A stretch of DNA of 49,325 bases from NCBI GenBank assembly GCA_048213135.1, contig PS015064.1:155924-205248 (forward strand). Direction: 5' to 3'. This DNA comes from Reclinomonas americana ATCC 50394. Taxonomy: Eukaryota; Jakobida; Jakobea; Jakobida. Position numbers and translations under genes: made by a program. Below, piece after piece: positions 35,787 through 49,325 of the stretch. Below the pieces are notes generated by a model. It was not told the origin of the DNA. It was given only the letters and a program-made list of their open reading frames with translations, and ran no database searches. Position 1 is the stretch's first letter. Every line of letters begins with the position of its first letter.

Positions 35787-38700
35787 AATCTCTGACTCCT
35801 CGGCCGTGGCCACGTTGAAATTGACCAGCGCATTGCCCGCACGCGCCGCCGCTCGCTGCCCTGACCAACCCTCGCCGAGGCGCTGGCCCACCAGGTTGAA
35901 GACGAGTGGCAAAAGGATGCCGGGAACCTCTCCATACAGCGCCACAGGGCACGTGGTCCACAGTGGCTCCACAATGTAACCTGTTTGTTGGTGTTGGCAA
36001 GCCGTGAGGACCACATGCTGCCATGCAAGCACATGGATGTCACGAAACTGAAGAAGCGCCGCCAGTGCCGATCGTCGAGGAATTCGAGATTCGAGAAAAC
36101 AGTTTGCGCCAGCATGGCACCAACGTCGCGCATCGAGAACACGCCAACCACGTGCAAGAATGCAAAGTGGAACACTTGATAGCTGCAAGCGGAAACGTGA
36201 GCAAACGAGCAGGGCACAGAAGCACATCGATGCACACACACACGCAACGCATGCTCGCGAATGTTGGCCAGGGCCGTCTGCACAGAGCGCAATCGCTCCT
36301 CTTCCTCCGATGCCGCCTTGCGCAGCAATCCCTTTTGACCTGCGAAAGTGGTGCAAGTCATTGCATCTTGTCTACTGGATTGCGAGACCGTGACATGGAA
36401 GCGAACCAAGAGCAACGTGGCACTCCTGCGCAGTCGGCGTGTGCAGCACACCCAGTGCCGCTGCAGCAACGTCGTCGCTGATACCGGCTTCAGCGTAGAA
36501 CGCGGGATTGTAGATGCGATGCAGGTTGCTGACCAGGGCGGCCACATCCGACAGCACCACTTGCTCAATGTCGAAAAAGGCGTTCATGATGTTGCCCTGC
36601 AAACGCCATCAGCCGACGGAGAAAAAGAAGCGAGTTACGTCTGCTGCCAGTAGCACATACCGATGCATCGTTGAAATTCTTGATGCGTCTGGTCACCGAC
36701 GACAGGATGTTGAGCAGAGAGTTGAGCTGCATCCATGACAGTTCAGCCGCGACATCAAGAACTAGTAACGGGAGAGGGAGAGAGAGGGAGGGATGCAAAC
36801 CAGAGAGCGCGCCGAGGCACCGTTCTCAATAAGCGTGCCTTCCGGGGCCGGCACGAGATCCATGGCGTACAGGAGAGCCACTGGATCCAGCAGCACTGCG
36901 CGACAAGAAAGTTGAGTGGGCAAGCCAGCTACATCGATCGAGGAAGGAAGGCGCGCATGAATACGCAACAGCTCTGCACCATCGGCGTCTTCCACTGCTC
37001 CAACACGAACCCCAGCATGTCTTGCAAAAACGCCGCCTGTCGCGCGACGTCTTGATACTCGTTCCTGCAGACACCAAGACAGTGAGAAGTTGATAAACAC
37101 GCACGCAAACAAAAAAGAGTTTCGAGAAGACGCACGAAATGGTGGCAATGGCGTCGAGTACAAATGCCAGCTCTGCCAAGTGGATCTGCTCCTCGCTCCA
37201 CAGTTGCACTGCACGAGTGACAATCACATCCAGATGCGGCTGCATGCGCGAGACGATTGAAGTGAGAAACAAGTCAGGGCACGATGTGTGCACAGCAGCA
37301 ACAACAACAAGTTCACCAGCAAGCGACCCGAAAGCGCCTTGCAAAACTTGATGAATGTAGTGAAAGCCTTGCGACGCGCAGCCTGCGTGTCCTCGCTCGT
37401 ACGATCGCCTTCACTCGGCGCCCGGAAGACCATGTATTGGAACAGCTACAATCGCGGTGAGTGCACAATCATGACGAATCGTGGAGGGAGAAACGACAGC
37501 ACCTTGTCGAGCACTTGAAGAAGCACAGCATCTGCGTCGGGGAAACTGCAATGAGACACTGCCGCGAACAGTGACAAGGAAACCGCACTGCACACAAACC
37601 ATCCGAAGCCCGGCTGAGAGCCCACGACACCGACGAGAAGCACTCGAGATACTTGGGCACGATTACCGGATCCTGTGGGGATGAAGGCAGGTGAGTGCGT
37701 GGAACACCAGATGGCTGGAACGAGCTGTCAATACCGTCAATGACAGCGCGATGAGAGACATGGCCATGGCATGCACACGCTCAATGGCGGCAGCGAACTC
37801 AGGCTAACACAACACAGCGGCGTGAGTAACAAGAGAACTGTGCGACCTGCACCAACTGTCGACTCAACATGGGTCATGGGGACGCGCGTGAGACCAGAGT
37901 TGACGGCATCAAAGATGAATTCCGCCAGATCCCACACGGCCACAGCTTGCGAGTCGTATGCCACGTGACCGAACTCGGTGACAGCTGCGAAATGGATGAG
38001 GTGGGTGAGTGAGAGCGAGAGGGCGAGATGGGGAGAGCGAGAGTGGGGAGAGCGAGAGGGGGTGAGCGAGATGGAGAGAGTGAGAGAGGAAGAGCGAGAG
38101 GGGANNNNNNNNNNNNNNNNNNNNGAGCGAGAGGGGAGAGAACGAGAGGGGAGAGAGCGAGAAGGTGAGAGAGCGGAGTACTGGCATGTGGATATTGCAC
38201 ACGAAAGGTGCGTACCATCGCCCGGCAGTGGACCCATCACCGGCAGTGCCGTCTCCATCACCGAGTGCGCGAAGTGAGCCGAAGCATGTGGCTACCAGCG
38301 ACATGGACAAGTAAGTCGATTAATTGAATCGCTTGCGGGGAACAGCAGACACATCCACACACCGCCAGCACCGCCACTTCGGTAAAGTACGTCTTGCAGC
38401 TGCTGCGGAACGACCCAAAAAAGTCGGCGTAGCTCTCACGCGACTCGAAGTCGAGCTGCGTGATGATGCTTGCATCTGCGCAGGGTGAGCGCGACGATGG
38501 CTACACACACCAGCAAGCACACACACACCTGGTCTTTCTGGATCGTACGCCCCACGCACGGCCTTGTTCGCAAACGACGGCAGCAGCGCAGTGACGAATT
38601 CCACCGGATTCGCTTTCTGTGTCGGCGACAGAAAAAATGAGTGTGCCACAACAACGATCAAAATACCCCCCAAAACAGACCTCCAGCATCTCGCCACTCT

Positions 38701-40339
38701 TGAGAATCGCCACCCACACCGGCACCGTGTACGCACTCAGCAATGCACTGTCGTGCTCCGAGCATGCAGCCAGCATTGCGTAATATCTGCACACATCGCA
38801 AAGCAAAAGCGAGCGAGGTTGAACATCTTCGTCGCAGAGCGTACCACGAAAGGCAAGGTACGCACCGCCGTGCCGTGTCTGCCGACGCCGTGTACATGAT
38901 GTTTTGATTGTATTCGCCGAGTGCACACACAATCTGCACACCACAGTTGAGATCAAAGACGACATAACTGGCGCTTGCAGCCACACTCACCTGGCAGTAC
39001 CGTCGGTGAATGTTGTGGCACTCCTCAAAGTCGGCATCGCTGGTCGGCGCCGGCGGACAGAAGGTGGCCAGACCCTGCAAGTAGACCTCGAACATGGAGT
39101 CGGGCTGCAGGGAGCTCGCATTGCGGCCCTGTGCAGCGTGGATGAGAGAGAGAGGTACGTGAGTTGGTGGAGAGGAAGAGGGAGAGAGGGAGACAAACGC
39201 ACCGACTGCCCTTTCCACTTGAAACTGGCCAGCACCAACAGCGTCTCCAGAGCGACCACCGAGAACACACGGTCGTTGATCACGGCAAACAGAATCTCCA
39301 GAAAGCCCACCTCCAAGATCCGACTGCAGGTGATGATGGAGGCGTACGGCTGCAGCGCATTGAATGCCGTCTGGATGAAACGAATGGCCATGTCGCGGGT
39401 GCCCGCAGCCTCGGCATTGCCGGCGGCCGCGTCTGCCAGCGACTGCTGATACACCGTCCACTGCGAGTCCAACACTTCGCGCAGAAACGGAAAGATCTGA
39501 TCCAGCGAGGCGTTGAGACCCTGCAGAGGAAGAAAGAAGAGTCAGTAGAAAGATGAACCCTTTGTTGCCTGTCCTGTGTTCGTTCACCTTTGACACGTCG
39601 CCGCGTCGCGCCGCTGAAATGCTCAGTGTGTCCATGCACATGATGACCTCCTCCGGCAACCGGAGACACACCAGCAGCGCCGACATGAGCGCCGACGGCT
39701 GCACGAGGAGGAACATCAATCAGTACACGCAACCTAATCTCGCGAGAGTCACTTTGAGCTTACCCCGGTCTGCGCCAGCTGCAGCAAGTCGGGCACCATT
39801 GTCGGCCACTCTTGCGGCCACGCTCGCTTGGCCACCTCGCACAGCACCGCCGCCACCTTTTCCAGAATGTACAGAGGCTCCTCATTGAGCGGTCGCACCA
39901 ACGACTGGATCAACTGGAACGACAGCGACTGACACAGGTTCCGTTGTTCTGCATTCATCTCGTTCCACCACGTAGTGACTGCGTGCTGCTCACACAGAGT
40001 TGGTGTGTGTGTGTGTGTGTGTGTGTGCAGAGAATGGGAGGGTTTCTCTGACAACACACACACCTCGATCGCCGATAGTGCGAAATGCCGCAGCACATCC
40101 GACGTCTCCGCCTGCTGAAACCACTCCAGTGCCTGCGGAATCACAGTGTCCACTGGAAGTGCCTTGAAGGCCTCCAGTTCCTGCACACACACACAAACAC
40201 ACACGTGGGCACTTTGATCATGCATGCAGCAAATGATTCTGCAGGCAACACGCACCTCCAATGCACGACGCCGGTCTGCATCAGTGACATTGACACTGTG
40301 CTGCACCTCGAGTGCCGCCACAACTTGCTCGTACGACAT
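35787..40339 (-). CDS. XPO5: exportin-5 / Msn5-type karyopherin (C-terminus lost in a gap)
   Basis: At least 24 exons in sense order: 40256-40339, 40064-40180, 39764-39985, 39588-39698, 39203-39520, 38991-39128, 38866-38933, 38681-38786, 38529-38616, 38363-38475, 38216-38291, 37869-37984, 37735-37803, 37596-37672, 37503-37545, 37317-37445, 37136-37239, 36970-37064, 36801-36895, 36661-36726, about 36400-36596, 36249-36339, 36049-36182, 35787-35980. It encodes about 950 residues. The N-terminal HEAT region matches exportin-5: VLRHFALSAIEHAV, EKVAAVLCEVAKRAWPQEWP, SWTVYQQ-type helices, FLEILFAVINDRVFS and LLSAYTVPVWVAIL. XPO5 carries double-stranded RNAs (pre-miRNA, tRNA) and some proteins out of the nucleus with RanGTP. 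The donor of the exon starting at 36596 is ambiguous. The gene breaks at a 20-N gap after EESEI; the usual ~1,200-residue length implies ~200 residues are missing. Confidence 0.88.
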
Positions 40340-40696
40340 GCACCAAAAGACGGAGGTCGACATCGACGTGGGACATTGTGTGTTTTTTTGTTTTTGTTGA
40401 CGTGTGATGCACAGCGCGTGTACAGCTAAGCACTGTGATGCAGTGTGCACAGTGATGCGCAGTGCTGCACGCGTGATTCCTTCTCCGTGAGTCGCGACGT
40501 CGACATGGATTTTTGGCAGACAAGTCGACGTTTGCTGCTTCTTTTTTCGTTCGTGCTTGTTGTAGCAGGCGATGCAGTGATGTACACCACTAATGCACAT
40601 ACAAAAGCACGTTATCAGCTCCGCACAGTCGAGCTTGGTGCAAACGCCGACGTCCAGGACAGCACCTCGTCCTTTACCGGCCCACTTTGATCAGCG
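40340..40696. promoter_or_regulatory. divergent intergenic region between exportin-5 and CSN1
   Basis: 357 bp between the start codons (40339 minus, 40697 plus). It contains a T-rich stretch (GTGTGTTTTTTTGTTTTTGTTG, 40378-40399) and clustered near-repeats of CACTGTGATGCAGTG / CACAGTGATGCGCAGTG at 40432-40466. Both promoters must lie here; no TATA box is obvious. Confidence 0.4.
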
Positions 40697-41972
40697 ATGG
40701 AGGTCGACGCGCGCTCACCACCCGGCTCCTCTGCGGGTCACTCTGGCAGCAGCGACGCGCCGTCCTCATTCGACTTGGAGGCCTACATTTCGGTGCGTGC
40801 GCGTGTGTGTGCGCAGGGCCATTTCCGCTTGCTTGTTGTCCTCACTCACTCTTGTCTCTCTCTCTTGTGTGCAGAACTACACTGGTCACTCGCGAACGAA
40901 TCGACTGGTGTTTATCGCGGAAAAGTGTGCGGGCTTGGGCGCGACTGAGACGGAATTGGAGGCTTTGCGCCTGGCAGTGGATGACCTCAAAAAGACACGA
41001 AACACGCAGTTGTATCGTGAGGTGGCCACGCGTGTGGGTGATCGGTGAGAGTGTGTGAGAGAAAGGGGGGGAAGGAGAGGGAGAGGGAGAGGACAACACG
41101 AGTGCATTCTTGTGTAAATGATGGGAAGAGAGAAGCAAGGAGAGGTGGGAGTGAGGCCGTGAGGAAGTTGCTATAAACACGCAGTGAGAGACTCGCTGAG
41201 AGAGTAGACAACCCCGATGAAGATGCATGTATTTGTGTGTGTGAGAGAGAAGGAAGTCGCACGTACACTCAGCGAGACTCATTGAGTGAGAGGACAACCC
41301 CTCTTAAGGCGCACACAAGCGCGAGAAAGTGGGAGCCTTGGAGAGACGAATGGTGTGTGTGTGTGAGAGAGAGAGAGAGGAGGAGGNNNNNNNNNNNNNN
41401 NNNNNNNNNNNNNNNNNNNNNNNNNNNNNNNNNNNNNNNNNNNNNNNNNNNNNNNNNNNNNNNNNNNNNNNNNNNNNNNNNNNNNNNNNNNNNNNNNNNN
41501 NNNNNNNNNNNNNNNNNNNNNNNNNNNNNNNNNNNNNNNNNNNNNNNNNNNNNNNNNNNNNNNNNNNNNNNNNNNNNNNNNNNNNNNNNNNNNNNNNNNN
41601 NNNNNNNNNNNNNNNNNNNNNNNNNNNNNNNNNNNNNNNNNNNNNNNNNNNNNNNNNNNNNNNNNNNNNNNNNNNNNNNNNNNNNNNNNNNNNNNNNNNN
41701 NNNNNNNNNNNNNNNNNNNNNNNNNNNNNNNNNNNNNNNNNNNNNNNNNNNNNNNNNNNNNNNNNNNNNNNNNNNNNNNNNNNNNNNNNNNNNNNNNNNN
41801 NNNNNNNNNNNNNNNNNNNNNNNNNNNNNNNNNNNNNNNNNNNNNNNNNNNNNNNNNNNNNNNNNNNNNNNNNNNNNNNNNNNNNNNNNNNNNNNNNNNN
41901 NNNNNNNNNNNNNNNNNNNNNNNNNNNNNNNNNNNNNNNNNNNNNNNNNNNNNNNNNNNNNNNNNNNNNNNN

Positions 41973-42003
<31 letters not shown>

Positions 42004-44490
42004 CATGAGGAGACATCCTCACTGAAGACTCACAATGGTGCGAGAGTGAGAGGAATGGAGTGTGCGTGTTAGAGAGAAGAGGAAGAAGAAGAAAGTCGCT
42101 ACTTACACCATGAGAGGCTCACCGAGTGACCGGGGTGAGAGAGGAGACTGCCCGGTGTGAGAGAGCCAGAGCGGGGTCGTGGCTTAATCCGCTCCAAATA
42201 TCTTAGCCCTATCGTCTTTGTGCTCTTCTCTCTCGCTCTCCCGCTCCACTCTCCCTCTCTTCTCTCTCTCCCTTCTCGTCTCTCTCTCCCATCGATTCAC
42301 CCACTCACCTGTCTCCCTTGCTACGCAGTCTCGGCCCTGCATATGCACTGGACGAACGGTGGATCATCGACACGGACGCAGAGGCTGCACGCACCAAGGA
42401 GAAGCGTGATTCCGAGTTGGCGCAGTACCGTGCGTCGCTCATTCGTGAGTCGATTCGCATGGCGTACGAGTATCTGGCGGACTTTCACTACGATCGAGGT
42501 GGGTAAAGCAGGGAAGGGACAAGAGTGCAGCCAACGTTGCCACTCGCTTCAACATCTCTCCATATCTCTTCTCCATCGCCTCTTCTCCTTGTCGATGTCT
42601 CGCTCCAGTTTGCTGTCACGTGCACACATGTTCATTCACTCTTCTCCGTTCGTAATCTCGACAGTTCACGTTCCGCATCGTCTACAGCCTGCATACCTGC
42701 AGTGTCCCTGTGTACATTCCTTTCGCTGTTCCTTCACTGCTATTCCTTCGTCGCCCCTCCCCCTGTCCACAGTTAACTTTCCTTGCCTTGCCCTTCCCCT
42801 TCTCCTTCTCCTTCTCCTTCTCCTTGCCCTTGCCCTTGCCCCTTCCCCTTCTCCTTCCCCTTTCCCTTCCCCTTCCCCTTCCCCTTCTCCCCCTCCATCC
42901 TTCCGCCCTTCCCTTCCCCTTCCCCTCCGCCCTTCCCTTTCCCTTCCCCTTCCGCCCTTCCCCTTTTCCTTCCTCCCCTCTCTTCCCCTTTCCCCCTCCA
43001 CCCTTACCCTTCTTCTTCCCCTTCTCCTTCTCCTTCTCCTTCCCCTTCCCCTTCCCCTTCCCCTTCCCCTGCCCTTGCCCCTTCCCCTTCTCCTTCCCCT
43101 TCCCCTTCCCCTTCCCCTTCCCCTTCCCCTTCCCCTTCCCTCCTTCCCCTTCCCCTCCCCCTCCATCCTTCCCCTATTCCCCCGCCCTTCCCCTCACCTC
43201 CCCCTCACCTCCCCCTTTCCCTCCCCGTCCCCCTCCCCGCAGGCGACCTGCAAACCGCCCTCAAAGTCTGCTCCCGCATGCGCGAGTACTGCACCAACAA
43301 CCGGCACTCGCTGGACCTGGCGCTCACCCTCATCCAGATTGGCGTGGAGACGCGCAGCTGGCTGCTGGTGACGCAGAACGTGACCAAGGCGGAGAACGCC
43401 GAGGCCGATCCCGTCACGCAGGCCAAGCTCAGTGCGGCCTCAGGTGCGTGCATTAGCTCCACTCTTGCTCCTCGCGCACGACGAGCTGCTCACTTTCCTG
43501 TAACAAAAAAAGGCCTCTCACACCTGTGCCAATCCAACTTCCGGCACGCGGCTGAGCGTTTTGTCAACACCAGCATTGACCTGGGCTCCAACTACTCGAG
43601 TGTGATCTCGTGCCAGGATGTGGCCGTGTACGGCGCGCTGTGCGGCCTGGCCACGTTCTCGCGCCAGGAGATTCGCACTGAAGTTGCGTTCGCGCATTGT
43701 TGTGCGCGTGCGTGCGTGTATCTGACTCGCCGCGCAGTTGATGGAAAAGAGCTCGTTCAAGCAGTTTTTGGAGCTGGTACCACACGTGCGGGAAATGATT
43801 GCACACTTTTACCACTCCAAGTACGACAAGTGCTTGCAGGTGTTGGAGATGCTGCGAGTTGCGTCACGCGTGCGTGCGTGCGCGCGTGTGTGTGGCATCC
43901 TTCCGTGCTGTTGTTGCTCATGTGCCGCGCAAATGGTGCAGAGTGAGGCCCGATTGGATATGTACTTGGCCGAGCACTTTGAGGCGCTGTACGCCAAGAT
44001 CCGCAGCAAGGCCATGGTGCAGTACACGAGTCCGTTTGTGAGGTGCGTGTGTGTGTGAAAAAGGAGAGCCTTTCTCTCCCCCGCTATCGATCGTGACGTG
44101 CATACACAGCGTCGACTTGAACCGCATGGCGGCGGCGTTTTGCACCACGGTCGGCGGCCTCATGAAGGAGCTGGAGGTGCTGATCAGCGAGCACTTGATT
44201 CGCGCCCGCATCGACTCGCAACAGAGTGTGCTGTACGCTACGTCCACCGATTTGCGCGAGTCCACGTTCGAAAAGGTGGCCGACACGGGCAGGGCGGTGG
44301 TGGAGACCACGGAGAGCCTCCTGAGGCGGATCAGTGCACTACAAAACGACCTGGTGGTGCGGCGTCACGGTCGTGGAGGTGAGTGGTGGCATTCTCGTGC
44401 CGTGAGGAACGCGGTGCGCTCACACACTTTCGCGGCGCAGGTGAAATGCTGCATGCCGACGATGACGACTTTGCGGATCTGGACTACTGA
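40697..44490 (+). CDS. CSN1: COP9 signalosome subunit 1 (PCI-domain protein)
   Basis: Nine exons: 40697-40792, 40875-41044, 42329-42498, 43243-43443, 43513-43682, 43738-43857, 43942-44042, 44110-44378, 44441-44490 (TGA); 1,347 nt, 448 aa. Matches CSN1/GPS1 along its length: [19 protein letters not shown], a TPR-like helical region ([20 protein letters not shown]), then the PCI domain with [68 protein letters not shown] and [19 protein letters not shown]1 is a scaffold of the COP9 signalosome, which removes NEDD8 from cullins. The tail is acidic ([12 protein letters not shown]). Two consecutive donors (43683, 43858) are GTTGCG, and family alignment leaves no freedom in their placement. Introns 41045-42328 (with a 586-N gap) and 42499-43242 start purine-rich and end pyrimidine-rich. 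Confidence 0.96.
41045..42328. repeat. CSN1 intron 2: GA tracts, degenerate repeat, 586-N gap
   Basis: Opens GTGAGAG then GAGAAAGGGGGGGAAGGAGAGG. Related ~110-bp blocks (GAGAGACTCGCTGAGAGAGTAGACAACCCC near 41185; GCGAGACTCATTGAGTGAGAGGACAACCCC near 41271; GAGAGGCTCACCGAGTGACCG near 42112) flank the gap at 41387-41972, which lies in (GA)n. It ends in a ~120-bp CT tract before the CAG at 42326-42328. Confidence 0.75.
42499..43242. repeat. CSN1 intron 3: ~460-bp C/T tract
   Basis: From about 42776 to the acceptor at 43242 the sequence is almost pure C and T, built from CCTTCCCCTT and CTCCTT units. The intron begins GTGGGTAAAGCAGGGAAGGGACAAG. The open frames on both strands here (poly Pro/Phe/Ser/Leu; poly Gly/Arg/Glu) are composition artefacts. 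Confidence 0.9.
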
Positions 44491-44658
44491 GGCGGTGGCA
44501 ATCGCAACGACGACGTGTTCACGCGTATCTTGTGTTCATTGCCATTGTTGCTGGTCGACAGTAAAAAAAAAAGCAAAAGGGATATTCGAGCACAGCAGCG
44601 ACAAGTACACAGATGGTGAAGCGCGGAAGAAAGAAGGGGGTGGAGACCGGAGGTGTGT

Positions 44659-46336
44659 TTACGTGAGGTAGCCGATCTCGAAGGGAATGATGCCGAGAGG
44701 TGCGGCCTTGGTCTCCTTGCCGGTCTTCATGTCGATGGTCACCGCATCGAACTGGTTGGCGACGGTCTTTGCGGGTCAAGAGAGAGGGAGGTGAGAGCCT
44801 GGGCAAGGGAATGGACGGAGCAGGAGTGCAAGAATCAGACCTGGCTCTCCATGACGACGTAGTACAAGTTCTCCGGGGCGTCGAGTGCCTGCGCATCGAG
44901 ATTTAAGGGCGTGCAATTCGAGACGAGGAAGAGAAACACGCATGTTCACAAACCGACACGCCCTGGAACGGCTGCAAACGAGCAACAGAGTCAATGTGAG
45001 CCACAGACGCTCGAGCATATCCGCATCGTGTCATCGAGAGACGCAACGTAAGCAAAGGCGTGTGCATCAATCGTGCCGATCTTGGTGAAGGTGGCCGAGC
45101 CAGTGGTCGTCTGCGAGGCGAGTGAGGAAAGTAGTGTGCGTGTGCAACTCTGCAGGGCGACAAGCGTACTCACCGACGGCAACGTCACCGTGCCAAAGTA
45201 GTTCCTGTGAGAAACGTGAGTTATGAATTCACGTACACCCAGCGTCGCGCCAGCCACGCAACTGGAACGGCGGCTGCTGATCGTGGAAGAGCGAGTAGAT
45301 GGTGCCGCCATGCGAGTCGTGCTTGATGTCAATCGACGAGATGTAGAAGCCCGGCAACTGCACAATGATCCATGAAGATCACCATCAAGCCGGTGAAATA
45401 CATGCATGCGCCCACACACACCAGGTACACGCTGACGGTGCCGGTGTCGAGGTGCATCGAGTAGAGATTCCACGTGTTGTCGTTCTTGTCGTAGCAGACC
45501 AAGTGGTACGCGCGGTCAATGTAGTTCAACGCCGAGATACCGGCCGGCGAGACACCATCGGGCAGCACCGCCATTTGCCTGCCTTCCACAATGAGCACGC
45601 TGCAGCAGAGGCGAGAGCGGGGTGTGCGCGACGAAACGTAAAGGCGCCCGTGCGTCGATTCAGCTGCCCAATGACCTGCTTGCCGTTCAACGTGGTGCCG
45701 CCATACAGCTGCCCGTTCAACAAATCGAACTCCAGCGACCAGAAGAACGCTGCAGAAAGACAATGAGGTAAGAAGAAGACAGGGGAGTGAGACTGGAAGA
45801 CGCAACTGGCAAGCGGAATGTTGGAGAACCCGTGGTCAGCGAGGCGAATCTCAAACAGCGCTGGCTTACCTGCAATGCCATTGCCTACTCAGTGTTATGC
45901 ATGATAGTGCGAGGAAAGCGCAATGCAAACCAGTGTTGCGGTTGACAAGAACACTAAAGAAGGTGCCAGTGGTCCCATCGACAGCTGTCTTCATGCTGTA
46001 CGCGGCTGTGATGCGGTCAACTGAGTGAGTGATTGACAAAGAGAGTGTGAGGAAAAGTGTGTGTGTAACGATCATAGTCGCTGCCGACGCTGACTACAGT
46101 GGTCTCTGCACCAGTGGAGGGGTTCAACTGAGAGAGCGTGGTGTTGCCTGTCTGTGGGTTGAGGCAGATGCCATACAAGCCAGTCCACCTGTGTGTGAGT
46201 GCGTGTGAGAGTCTGTGTGCACGCGCGCATGTGTGTGTGACTGTGAGATGGCGTACTTGGAGGCTGATGCAGCGTGCAAGCAGACAGTGAGTGTGAGCGC
46301 GAGGAGCGCCACCAGGAGGAGAGCGTGGCGCGACAT
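44659..46336 (-). CDS. secreted, beta-propeller-like protein of unknown function, 334 aa
   Basis: Twelve exons in sense order: 46257-46336, 46070-46188, 45931-46020, 45807-45869, 45638-45749, 45422-45599, 45263-45357, 45174-45204, 45048-45110, 44954-44971, 44841-44888, 44659-44766 (TAA); 1,005 nt. The start is a strong signal peptide (MSRHALLLVALLALTLTVCL then HAASASK). Repeated units of the type 'LYG...LNPQTGNTTLSQLNPSTGAETTV', 'GTFFSVLVNRNTGKPALFEI', 'LEFDLLNGQLYGGTTLNGKQ ... QLNRRTGAFT', 'NTWNLYSMHLDTGTVS' and 'YYVVMESQTVANQFDAVTID' pair a beta strand with an N/D-x-x-T-G turn, as in periplasmic or extracellular propellers. Exons of 18, 31 and 48 nt are present, and three donors are GTTGCG. 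No enzyme motif is seen. The start codon is 45 bp from the stop of the fumarate reductase gene upstream. Confidence 0.75.
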
Positions 46337-46381
46337 TGTCAGCGTGATTGTGGTGAGAGAGAGGACACAGACAGCTGAAGT

Positions 46382-49276
<2,895 letters not shown>

Positions 49277-49325
49277 CTGTGTGTGTGTGCGCGTGTCAGT
49301 GAGCGCACACAGATAGACAGTCACA

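Noticed and set aside
42666-43166. Gly/Arg/Glu frame on minus and Pro/Phe/Leu frames on plus
   Set aside because: Created by the C/T tract of CSN1 intron 3.

Overview
This is a window of intron-rich nuclear DNA from a eukaryote, most likely a flagellated protist. Genes have up to 24 exons, GT-AG introns mostly of 55-90 bp plus a few of 0.3-1.3 kb packed with simple repeats, and the encoded proteins are typical of a broadly equipped unicellular eukaryote: SF3B4, WDR5, exportin-5, COP9 subunit 1, a mitochondrial threonine dehydrogenase and a fumarate-reductase-like flavoprotein. I cannot name the species. The window is a draft scaffold with eight gaps of exactly 20 N and five sized gaps; most gaps sit in microsatellites or pyrimidine/purine tracts.

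Layout: 596-970 end of a PAQR/adiponectin-receptor-like gene (+); 3368-8691 large Ser/Pro/Ala-rich protein of unknown function (+); 9302-11239 L-threonine 3-dehydrogenase (+); 11350-11689 (+, in a contig that looks inverted) and 11972-14292 (-) splicing factor SF3B4; 14406-15609 tiny one-TM protein (+), divergent from SF3B4; 15693-17410 SPRY-like protein (+); 17550-20539 WDR5 (-); 20592-24093 and 24466-26464 two further WD40 proteins (-); 26654-31697 multi-EF-hand protein (+, with one inverted contig inside); 32514-33573 plus 35119-35654 a secreted Ala/Lys/Glu-rich helical protein (second part in an inverted contig); 35787-40339 exportin-5 (-); 40697-44490 CSN1 (+); 44659-46336 secreted propeller-like protein (-); 46382-49276 FAD fumarate reductase (-), running off the right edge.

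I built the gene models by eye from family similarity, splice sites and reading phase. For the complete genes the summed exon lengths are exact multiples of three (TDH 397 aa, WDR5 347 aa, CSN1 448 aa, propeller-like 334 aa, SPRY-like 227 aa, small TM 57 aa, WD40 proteins 832 and 395 aa, EF-hand protein 934 aa once its inverted contig is turned round).

Three things stand out. A recurrent unusual 5' splice site, GTTGCG(T), is used at 16 introns in ten genes. Long introns on both strands tend to start with a purine tract and end with a pyrimidine tract in the sense direction, so the two intron ends could pair. Three internal contigs appear to be assembled backwards, each supported by coding sequence. 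Introns and intergenic spaces also carry many degenerate tandem repeats of roughly 90-200 bp.
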